A stretch of DNA of 64,000 nt from Pleurodeles waltl (lineage: Eukaryota; Chordata; Amphibia; Caudata; Salamandridae): contig NC_090446.1 of the NCBI RefSeq assembly GCF_031143425.1, positions 659,267,717 through 659,331,716 of the forward strand. Direction: 5' to 3'. The translations under genes were made by a program, and so were the position numbers. The notes under the pieces are model-generated. The model was given only the letters and a program-made list of their open reading frames with translations, was not told the origin of the DNA and made no database searches. Positions 55,450 to 64,000 of this stretch are shown here, one piece after another. Within the stretch, counting starts at the first letter, position 1. Each line of letters starts with the position of its first letter.

Positions 55450-56827
55450 TGTCCTTTGAAGGGGGTGGGGCTGTTTGGAACAGGTGGAGCTAGATGGCCT
55501 AGGATCAATCCGGGCCTTTTTCCTATCTGGGGAAGGGGCACGGGAATGTGAAGGGCGGACAGGGGTGGGCTGGGATGTGGAAGGAGCAGAAAGGGCAAGG
55601 AGGTGGGCACGTTTGGGGACAAGACGGGGTGGGCCAGTGGGTTGAAAGAGGTCAGCACGGGAGAGGAATTGTTTCTTTGGAGCAATTGAGGTGGGCGTGG
55701 ATGTGGGCGTGGAGGTAGAGGGAGTGAATGTATGTGGTGTAGGTGTGCATGTAGTGGGTGCAGGTGACTGCTCAGTATGCTGTCATGTGGTGGATGTCAG
55801 ATGGGTGGGTGTCTTGGTGTGTTTGTGTGTTTTTGGAGGAGGGGGTGAACACAGTAGAAGACAGACAGCTAGTGTGGATGTATGTTGTGTGTGTGTCTGC
55901 AAGTCTGGAGAGTGTGCTGCATGTGTTGACTACAGTCGTGGTGGTGAGTGCAGGTGTGGTGTATGGAATGCATGTATGGCTGTCTGCTATTGTGGTTAGT
56001 GCAGGAAGATGAGCAGCAACAGTGAGTGAAGATGCAGTACATGAAGGTGTGCATGTAGAGGGGACAGACAGGGAGGCGGAAGAGGTGGGCACACTGGGGG
56101 AAGTGGATGTTGTTGTGTGTGCAGGTGTCTGTTGGCTGTGTGAATGTTTGTGGTGGGAGGTGTGGTGCTTGTGTTTTGAGGTGTGTTTCTTGTGTGTTGA
56201 TGTGCTTGACTGGGTGTCTGAATGTGTGCCTTGGATGGGTGGAAGGAGTGGGGTGCTTGAAGGGGTAGAGGAGGTTGGAGGGGGGATGGAATGGCCAGGG
56301 AAACTGGCTGCCGTCCAAGAGGAGGCCAGAGCCTGAAAAGATCTCTATAGGGCTGACACGGCACCGTGAATGCCATCCAGATAGGTATTAGTCTGCTGCA
56401 CCTCTGATGCTAGCCCCTGAATGGCATTGACGATGGTTGTCTGCTCTACAGAGATGGTTCTCAGGAGTTCAATAGCCTCCTCTGTGAGGGCAGCAGGGCT
56501 GACTGGGGCAGGGGAGGAGGTGCCTGGGGCGAAGGAGATGCCCACCTTTCTGGGTGGGCGGGCACAGGCAACCCGGTGGGGAACAGAAAGGAGGGCAGTG
56601 ATGGAATGGGGGTGGCGGAAGATGTCACTGTAGTGGTGTGGCTGGGGAGCCCCCATCGGAGGAGGTATCGGAGTCACTACCTCCGGTGGTAGTAGCCTCT
56701 CCCGTGGAACTCCCCTCGCCCTCCCACCCACTGGTCCCCTGGGTGTCCGTTGTCTCTGCCTCAGAGGATCCGTAGGCCGGTGCCTCCCCACTTGCCAGTG
56801 CCTCAGCCCCCTCGCCTGATGTTGATG
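55450..56827 (-). pseudogene. MYPOP-like gene, exon 3, copy C
   Basis: From acceptor GATACAG (56828-56830) the exon reads A-S-T-S-G-E-G-A-E-A-L-A, then S-D-S-D-T-S-S-D-G-G-S. After a frame change near 56630 it shows K-V-G-I-S-F-A-P-G-T, the helical block A-L-T-E-E-A-I-E-L-L-R-T-I...N-A-I-Q-G-L-A...Y-L-D-G-I-H, and a stop at about 56345. A Ser/Thr/Pro/His-rich region follows with more stops. The long minisatellites of copies A and B are absent. The 3' limit is approximate. Confidence 0.68.
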
Positions 56828-57178
56828 CTGTATCAAACCAACACAAGAGAACAGGGATGGGGAAACAAAACAGAAGAGACACTTGTAAATTGCTGAATGC
56901 AGGTACATTATGGCCAGACTTACACCCACCCAGAAGACACACCCAACAGGCAGCACCGTTCACTATGCCCATGGCCATGCCCCTCATTACTGACCTGAAT
57001 ACTGCCCGACACCCATACCCTGGACTACCTAAGGAGGCAATGTGTGGGAGACCTGATAAAGACACCCCAGCACCCCTTGGGGAGCATAAAGTAGATGGAC
57101 ACCAGTCAAAGTCCCTGTCTCTAAGCAGCATAAACCCTAATGCACACCCAGACTGAAGTATGTGAAATAAGTAGTCAC

Positions 57179-57776
57179 CCCCTTGTGGCTGCTGTGCAGC
57201 CTTCAAGCGCCCATCCAGATCTGGGTACGCCACCGCCAGGATCCGTCGCATGAGGGGGGTCAGTGCCCGACGGGCACCCCTTCCACATTGGGAGGACATC
57301 CCCAGCTGGGCTTCAGTGATCTTTCGCGCCCAGCACCGCAGGTTCTCCCACCTCTTTCTACAAGTGGGTGCTCCGCTGATTGTAGACCCCCAATGTCCGC
57401 ACCTCCTTGGCGATGGCATGCCAATGTGCCCTCTTCTGGTGGGCGCTGACAGAAATGGAACACAGAGGTCAGGCACTTGCACGATAGGAACAGCTGGCTA
57501 ATCGTCCACTATGGAATGGACAGTACTCTCAGACTTACAGGACAGTCGCACACAGCATGCCATGCACCATGGCCCATGCAGGCTCAGAGGTGCACACATA
57601 TGTCCAATCAACACCATCCATTACACACACACAGTGCCCTCCAAACCCAGACTCACCTGTACCTCTGGCCGTCCTTACAGTTTTGCATACAGGGGCAGGA
57701 CCCCATCAACTAGCTTCTCCAGTTCCTCCTGGGTGAAGGCCGGAGCCCTTTCCCCTGCAACACGAGGCACATCCAT
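57179..57776 (-). pseudogene. MYPOP-like gene, exons 1 and 2, copy C
   Basis: Exon 1 (57776-57657) starts M-D-V-P-R-V-A-G-E-R-A-P-A-F and continues E-E-L-E-K-L-V-D-G-V-L-P-L-Y, with one TAA before its donor CAG|GTGAGT. Exon 2 (57445-57179, acceptor TGTCAG, donor GG|GTGACT) carries H-W-H-A-I-A-K-E-V-R-T-L-G-V-Y and C-R-K-R-W-E-N-L-R-C-W-A-R-K, the aromatic and basic core of a Myb/SANT-like fold, then L-M-R-R-I-L-A-V-A-Y-P-D-L. A frame change lies between the two halves. Unlike copy A, the Trp in H-W-H-A-I-A is intact. Confidence 0.78.
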
Positions 57777-58077
57777 AGCCAGAGGCAGGCCACAGCAGTA
57801 CACAGAGTGGAGTACCTGTCCACACGAGATCAGGGAGTCAAGTGATCAAACAATGACAAACAAACGTACGTTCAACGCCGGTATGCACCGTCACCGCCGG
57901 TGGCGATCATGATACACCAGGATTCCCCATTGGCATCCATGTTAGCCAATGAGGGTGCGAACAGCGGTAAACACCGCCTTACGCTGTGACATCAACCACT
58001 AGCAGTATGAGGTCACTTCTACAACGAAGGGGGAGATCTACAGTGGGCAGACATTTTGCCATCACCTACGCATCTAG

Positions 58078-58978
58078 GGGCATATTTATACTCTGTTTGC
58101 GCCGGATTTGCGTCGTTTTTTTTTACGCAATTCCGATGCAAAACTAACTCCATATTTATACTTTGGCGTTAGACCCGTCTAGCGCCAAAGATCTTGGAGT
58201 TTGCGTCATTTTTTAGCGTGGACACCTACCTTGCGTTAATGATATGCAAGGTAGGCGTTCCCGTCTAAAAAATGACTCCGAGGCATGTGCGCCGTATTTA
58301 CACTACCGGGCAAAAATGACGCCCGGGAGTGGGCGGGTAAAAAAAAATGACGTCCAGCCGTTTTAGCGTCATTTTTTAACGCCTGGTCAGGGCAGGCGTT
58401 AAGGGACCTGTGGGCTCGGAAGGAGCCCAGAGGTGCCCTCCCATGCCCCCAGGGACACCCCCTGCCACCCTTGCCCACCCCAGGAGGACGCCCAAGGATG
58501 GAGGGACCCATCCCAGGGAACTTAAGGTAAGTTCAGGTAAGTATTTTATTTTTATTTTTTTGTGGCATAGGGGGGCCTGATTTGTGCCCCCCTACATGCC
58601 ACTATGCCCAATGACCATGCCCAGGGGACATAAGTCCCCTGGGCATGGCCATTGGGCAAGGGGGCATGACTCCTGTCTTTGCTAAGACAGGAGTCATTTC
58701 AATGGGGGTTGGGAGTAAAAAAAAATGGCGCAAATCGGGTTGAGGCGAAAATATTGCCTCAGCTTGACTTGCCCCATTTTTTGGCGCCCAAGCTCTATTT
58801 TCCCCTACGCCGGCGCTGCCTGGTGTAAGTCATTTTTTTTTACGCACACCAGGCAGCTCCGCCGGCTAACGTCATTCCATAAATAAGGCACCCGCATGGT
58901 GCTTTGGAATGGCGTTAAATTTTTTGACGCCCAACTGCGTTGGCGCAGTTGTGCGCCAAAAAGTATAAATACGGCCCC
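58078..58978 (+). mobile_element. 0.9-kb MITE family 2, copy 2, TSD TAG
   Basis: Starts GGGCATATTTATACTCTG and ends AGTATAAATACGGCCCC, with TAG at 58075-58077 and 58979-58981 (boundary ambiguous by 1 bp because of the CTAG palindrome). It is highly similar over its length to 19965-20876. It is inserted into HARBI1 intron 1 of Harbinger copy C, so it moved after that copy. Confidence 0.85.
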
Positions 58979-59209
58979 TAGTATTTATTACTACTCACAA
59001 TGCAGGCCCTACTAGCCACATGAAGCACCTAGGACTCTGTCCATTCAGTACAGTAGCACACATGACTCTGTTCTCTCCTTGTGATGTACATGTATATCTG
59101 TCGGGTAGCAGTTATTTTTGAGACACTACAATGAACAATGCAGTGCACAAATGATGACAAGTGTGCCTATGTATGTGTCTTCATCACTCCTCTTTGTAAC
59201 CCCTCATAG

Positions 59210-60317
59210 GTACCGACCTTTGTGGTGAGAAAGGGCACCATCGGTGTACAGACCACTTGTGGATATGAGGACCATGGTGGAGCGTCAGATAATAATAACT
59301 TACAGATTCACACGTGCAACTATGCAGGACCTTTGTGCATTACTGGATCCTGCACTAACTCCTGGAAATCGTAATCAGCATGCCATTCCAACTGAAGAGC
59401 AGCTGCTCTCCGCACTCCAGGCTCATTTCAAGTGACAGTGGGCATGGGTGCTAGTTTTTCACAGCCAATGTTCAGCATGGTACTGACAAGATTTCTGAAT
59501 GCATTTGTCTGACATCTGCAGTCCTATGTGAGGTTTCCCCAAAGTACTGACCTACCTGCCATCAAGTCTGAATTCTATGCCTTTGCCAACATACCCCATA
59601 TGATAGGTGCCAAAGATGGCACCCACATACCGATCATCCCCCCAAGAGTGAGTGAACAGGTGTACAGAAACAGGAAGAACTTTCACACCATGAACATCCG
59701 ATTGGTATGTACTGCAGACCAGTACATCTCACATGTGAATGCCATGTTCCCAGGTTCAGTCCATGATTCATTTGTGTTAAGAAACAGTAGTGTGCCACAG
59801 AAGATGGAGCAACTCCAAAAAGACAGAGGATAGATCATAGGTGTGTGTGCCTGTCAGTAACTGACACATTGTAGAAAACAGCCTGTCTGACTAAGGGTCA
59901 TACCAATGACTACTCTGTAATGCACCATTTTCTAGGTGATTCTGGCTATCCAAACTTGTGTTGGCTCCTGACACCAGTGAGGAAGCCCAGGACGGATGGA
60001 TAGAGGAATTACAATGAGGCCCATGGACGTACTAGGAGGATAATAGAGTGAACTATAGGTCTCCTGAAGGCTAGATTCAGGTGTCTACATATCTCTGGGG
60101 GTTCCCTGGCCTATGGGCCTGATAAGGTGTGTAGAATAGTGGTGGCCTGCTGCCTGCTGCACAACGTAGTAGTGAGACATTCTATCCCCCTCCTGGAGGT
60201 GGAGGCTGCTATAGGTCCTGATCAGCTACCTCAGAGAGGTGAGGAGATTGATAGTGATGATGAGGAAGGGGAAGATGTCAATTCCAGGAACCAACTGATT
60301 CAACTCTACTTCCAGTA
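59210..60317 (+). pseudogene. HARBI1: HARBI1-like nuclease, exons 2 and 3, copy C
   Basis: Exon 2 (59210-59840, acceptor CCTCATAG, donor ATCATAG|GTGTGT) contains V-Y-R-P-L, L-C-A-L-L-D-P-A-L, G-A-K-D-G-T-H with the first catalytic Asp and P-G-S-V-H-D-S-F-V-L-R-N-S with the second. Frame change or stops fall at about 59434, 59510 and 59832. Exon 3 (59936-60317, acceptor TTTCTAG) reads G-D-S-G-Y-P, N-E-A-H-G-R-T-R-R-I-I-E with the catalytic Glu followed directly by TGA, then L-L-K-A-R-F-R-C-L, C-L-L-H-N-V-V, an acidic D-S-D-D-E-E-G-E-D stretch and Q-L-Y-F-Q before TAA. Spliced length with exon 1 is near 360 codons, close to HARBI1 (about 350). Confidence 0.9.
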
Positions 60318-60505
60318 ACTGTGTGGGATTACGGCCTATCATTGGGGTTAGTGACAACTACTGTCAGTGTGATCAGCCATATAGGGGGGGTTGGTAATGA
60401 TAGGCGAAACATGGCCCACTTCTGCATGGTACTGACTGAAAATACACGCATTTCCTCCTTGCCACCATAGGGGCACACAGGACTCCCATCATGCACAGCA
60501 TCGAC

Positions 60506-60511
60506 AATAAA
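60506..60511 (+). terminator. Poly(A) signal candidate for HARBI1, copy C
   Basis: AATAAA 190 nt after the HARBI1 stop. A minus-strand AATAAA for the convergent NAIF1-like gene lies at about 60589-60594, so the two transcripts would overlap by roughly 80-100 nt. Confidence 0.45.
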
Positions 60512-60789
60512 GTTGTTCTCTGCCAGTTGCATCCATACCCCACTTGTTTCACAGTTTAACACAGGCAACAGTGTTTCTGGTGTGAATTTTTTTTATTGGT
60601 TGAAGTGAGTGAATTGTGCAATTTACAGTGATGGGAAGTCGTAAGGGTGGTGTGTCCTCAAGACCAACATGGTGACAGCCTTGTTGGTAGTATTGATAGG
60701 TCCATCTTGTCTAACAGTATTTCGTCTTGCCTCTCAGCAATGTGTGGTTGGTGATTGGGTGGGATGGTTGCATTGCAGTTGTTGCAGAG

Positions 60790-62292
60790 TTAATTGTTGG
60801 AGGGGGGCCTTGTTCTTAGCTGGTGTTCCAATGCCGTTACATGGCCTGAGGGTCCATTTGGGCGCCTGCTGTTGGGCTTCATGAGATGACATGGTAGGAC
60901 CTTGTGTTTCCTGTGTGGGAAGTTCCTGGGATGTTTCTCCTGCTGCTGGAGTGATCTGCTGCTGGTTGTCTGGTGCTGTTGTGGGGCCTCCTGTCCTGTG
61001 TGGGTGTCAGACTGGTGTTTGACCAGCTGCAGCAGTGCTCCTGGTATGGTGGCCATTGTGGCATTGTGCTCTTTCCATTGCTCCATGGCCTGTTGGTGTT
61101 GTTACTGCTACATCCTCTGACTATGCTCCAGAGTGGACACAATCTGTGCCAACCTGTCATGGGTATGTTGGTAGGCCCCCATTACCTCAGACATCACGTC
61201 CTGGGCAGTTGCATCCATCCTGTGGCCTCCCCCCTGGCCCACTGCGACCCTTGCACTTGCCCTAGCCCCCTGTGCCTGTGTCCCCTGCAAAGACTGGCAG
61301 TACCACTTGACCCTCGCCTTCCTGCATGTTGGGAGTGGGAGACTGTGGCCTCTGTACCTGTGTTCCACCAGTCTGTGTCCTGGTTAAACTGGTGTGGTTG
61401 CGCCTGCCCTAGGCTGCTGGTCTTGACTACGTGGTAGGGGTGACAGTGGTTTCCTCGGTGGGGCTGCTGCATGGTGAGAGTCCAGGACTTTGTGAGGGGC
61501 CTGCCTGCTCATCTCTGTCCAGGGATCCTTCACCTGTGTCCTGTGAGGTGCTTCTGTCTCCAGGGGGGCACTGGCACTCCTTGTCCCGTCCGTGAGGGAC
61601 TGGGCTATTTTGTGCTGGTGTTACTCTCAGTGGCCTGCCAGGGTGCCTTTGTGAGGTTGACATTGCATTTTGCACCAGTGTGGGGTTGCATTGTGGTGGG
61701 GGGGTGTAATGCCATTGTGGGTACATGCAGGGGTGGGTGACTGTGCACAGGGGGAGGGATGTGGGCCTGTTAGTGGGTTTGTGGTCATGCAGGGCGCTAG
61801 ATGTAGTGGCTAATGCCTGGGTGGGGTGTAGGTCCTGGTGGGTGTGGGTGGGGTGGGGTGGGGTGGTACATGCATTACAGGTGTGGTGGATAAGGAGTAA
61901 TTGTAGATCACTTACCCAAGTCCATTCCTTCAGTGAGTCCAGTGAGTCCCTCTGGGTGCAGGATGGCCAGTGCCTTTTCCTCCCAGTCAGTGTAGTCGGG
62001 TGGAGTTGGTGGCGGTCCTCCCCCAGTCTTCTGCACTGCAATGTGGTGCCTTGATGCCATGCTCCGGACCTTCCCCTGCAGGTCGTTCCATCTCTTCCGG
62101 ATGTCGTCCCTGGTGCGTGGATGGTGTCCCATTGCATTGACCTTGTTCACAATGGTCTGCCACAGCTCCATTTTTATTCTGATGACTGTGTGCTGCACCT
62201 CGGCCCCGGATATTTGTGGCTCCACCTTCAAGATCTCATCCACCATGGTCCTTAACTCCCTTTCAGTGAAGCGTGGATGTTTGGGTGGGACA
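60790..62292 (-). pseudogene. NAIF1-like Myb/SANT gene, two exons, copy C
   Basis: Exon 1 (about 62292-61916, donor TTGG|GTAAGT) is open over about 110 codons: P-R-F-T-E-R-E-L-R-T-M-V-D-E-I-L-K-V-E-P-Q-I, then M-E-L-W-Q-T-I-V-N-K-V-N-A-M, D-D-I-R-K-R-W-N-D-L-Q-G-K-V, T-G-G-G-P-P and W-E-E-K-A-L-A-I-L-H-P-E-G-L. The expected ATG is out of frame by one base. Exon 2 (from about 61690) has D-E-Q-A-G-P-S-Q-S, a helical M-G-A-Y-Q-H-T-H-D-R-L block and a tail to 60790, but spread over different frames. It is the best-preserved Myb domain in the window. Confidence 0.8.
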
Positions 62293-62839
62293 TGGTGAGT
62301 GTGGGTAATGGTGTCGGCCCTGGGACGGATGTAGGTGTGCTGTTCTGTGGGTTGGTGTGCGCGTCCTGTATGCTGGTGTTCGCTGTCTGGGCCTGGTGCT
62401 CTCTGACTTCTTTCATCCTGCTTTCATTGCAAGGGATTGTGGGGTGTGTCTGGGGGTGTCTTATGGGGTTCTGGATGTGTGTCAGGTGTGTGGGTGATAC
62501 GCCTATCCAATGTGTGCACTTCTTGCTGTTGAGTCCACTTGCCGCCCGTGGCTGTCGCAGCCGCCAATGGTTGTCCGGCCTCCACTGTCCGCCAAGGTGA
62601 TTTGTGCATCATTATTTGGAGGGCGGGATGTGGGTGTGCTTGGTGGTGGCAGGGTGGGGATGTCCGGGATTCCCGCCGACAGAGTAATGGCTGTGAGTGA
62701 TGGACTGGTGATTTTTGGCGGGGTTGGGTTTTTCGTTCATTATATGGCGGGTTTCCATTCACCGCCAATGACGGGATTATGTTCACCGCCGACACGGCGG
62801 TCGGCGGTCTTTCCCGCCGTGTTCATAATGACTGCCAAA

Positions 62840-63420
62840 GAGTGACTTTCACTTTTGCAAACTAAGTGCCTCATTTACGAGGCCAGTGATGCAGGGTGGT
62901 GCAGCAAGTGACATGCTGCGCTGCCCTGCCCCACCAGGAAAGGGCAGAAATGCGCCATATCTACAAGATACAGAACATTTCTGTCCCCTCCCCCTGCTCT
63001 GGTGCACAAATGTCTGCCTTGCGCCAATGCAGTCATCCTCGCTTTATGGAGCAAGGATGCCACCGTTGCAGAGATGATTGTTTTTGTGCAGGAAGGGACA
63101 TCTTCCTCCACAAAAAAAACTTAAGAGGTGTTTTTCTCTTTCTATGTGTGAAGCACACATAGAAAGAGGAACAAAATGGTGAGAAATAAAGGTATTTATT
63201 GAAGTGGCGTAGGAAACAAATGTATGATGGAACAATGAATGTGATAACCATGCATGCCTGAACAACGCGGTCGGAACAACAACCGGGTTGTTACCACAAA
63301 TGCATTTCCACGCATGCCTTTACAACGAATTTTCATTGTAAAAGCATGCCTAGTAAAGGCATGTGTGGGAATGGCATGTGTGGTTCAAGCATGCCACCCC
63401 CACCTACCCTTAGGCCCAGA
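62840..63420. other. Unassigned repeat-like DNA with inverted CATGC motifs
   Basis: GTGCCTCATTTACGAGGCC at about 62869 resembles a transposon end but no partner is seen. From 63235 to 63400 GCATGCC/GGCATGC and AACAAC(C) phrases recur in both directions. No coding sequence. Confidence 0.35.
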
Positions 63421-64000
63421 AGTAGCCCATCCCTAATACTAAAACTACCTCGACCCTCCAACCCCTGCCCCTAAAAATAAAAGTAACCCAACACCCCTCA
63501 CCCACCCTGAGCTCTAAAACCTTCCCCGACCCCCCCACCCGACCCTAAAAACAACGACCCGCCCCTAAAAACAGAACTACTCCGACCTCCAACCCAAAAA
63601 CAAAACTACCCTCATGGCCCCAAACCCAAAAACAAAACTACCCTGACCCCCTCTACCCCGCCCATAAAAACCAAACTACCGGATCCCCCCACTCTGCCCC
63701 TAAAAACCAAACTACCCTGACTGCCCCCGCCCCTAAAAACAAAACTGCTCCGACCTCAAACACTGCTCCTAACTACAAAAGTACCCTGAACCCCCCTCCA
63801 CCCCTAAAAACAAAACTACCCGACCCCACCCATCACCCCTAAAAACAAAACTACCCGACCCCACCCCTAAAAACAAAACCACCCATCCCCCACCCCTAAA
63901 AAAAACTACCCAGAGCCCCCACCCCCTCCTAAAAACACAACTACCAATGCCCCCACCACCAAAAACAAAACTACCCCACCCTGCCCCTAAAAATAAAACA
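63421..64000 (+). repeat. CCCCTAAAAACAAAACTACC minisatellite
   Basis: Irregular tandem repeat of about 25-35 bp with core CCCCTAAAAACAAAACTACC, runs of C alternating with A-rich parts. It continues past the window edge. Confidence 0.88.

Larger units (their letters stand above)
54673..62836 (+). mobile_element. Harbinger copy C, three-gene DNA transposon, TSD AAA
   Basis: 8,164 bp including a nested 901-bp MITE. Begins GGCCCTCATTATGTAC and ends TTCATAATGACTGCC, flanked by AAA at 54670-54672 and 62837-62839. It is the most complete copy: HARBI1 exon 1 (plus), MYPOP-like exons 3, 2, 1 (minus strand, so in reverse map order), HARBI1 exons 2-3 (plus) and the two-exon NAIF1-like gene (minus). Its proteins differ noticeably from copies A, B and D, so it represents another subfamily with the same layout. 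Stops and frameshifts affect each gene. Confidence 0.92.

Overview
The window is repeat-derived from end to end. It looks like a piece of a giant vertebrate genome, most probably a salamander or newt, with Pleurodeles waltl as my best guess. That guess rests on the density of Harbinger elements with HARBI1 and Myb/SANT genes, very long LTRs, large piggyBac-like non-autonomous elements, and ZBED-type hAT, Penelope and L2/CR1 relics. It is a judgement from the repeat families, not a database match. I see no host gene, no tRNA or rRNA, no CRISPR array and no prokaryotic gene organisation.

Layout from left to right: Harbinger copy A runs from the window edge to 9495 and carries a 2.9-kb solo LTR in an intron. 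Next come unassigned DNA and two Harbinger-type MITEs (12063-12638, 17240-17823). A ZBED-type hAT transposase relic (minus strand, 26290 to 17941) is split by a degenerate endogenous retrovirus (about 18985-25240), which itself carries a 0.9-kb MITE. Tandem repeats follow (26940-28207), then the truncated Harbinger copy D (28208-29698). A LINE endonuclease fragment is cut by a large piggyBac-like element (31446-35642). Then come an L2/CR1-like LINE 3' end and a Penelope-like reverse transcriptase fragment cut by a second 0.9-kb MITE. Harbinger copy B (39406-46590, TSD TAA) lies inside an unclassified long repeat. A second piggyBac-like element (49875-53196, TTAA flanks) and a hAT MITE (53520-54016) follow. 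Harbinger copy C (54673-62836, TSD AAA) contains the third 0.9-kb MITE. Simple minisatellite reaches the right edge.

The main system is the Harbinger family. Each long copy has the same three-gene plan. A three-exon HARBI1-like DDE nuclease has a tiny 83-bp first exon near one terminus. A Myb/SANT gene (MYPOP-like) lies antisense inside HARBI1 intron 1. A second, different Myb/SANT gene (NAIF1-like) converges on HARBI1 from the other end. By analogy with known Harbinger biology, the nuclease cuts and a Myb-like partner binds DNA and brings the nuclease to the nucleus; having two Myb-like partners per element is the unusual point. All copies here carry stops, frameshifts, insertions or deletions, so none looks autonomous today.
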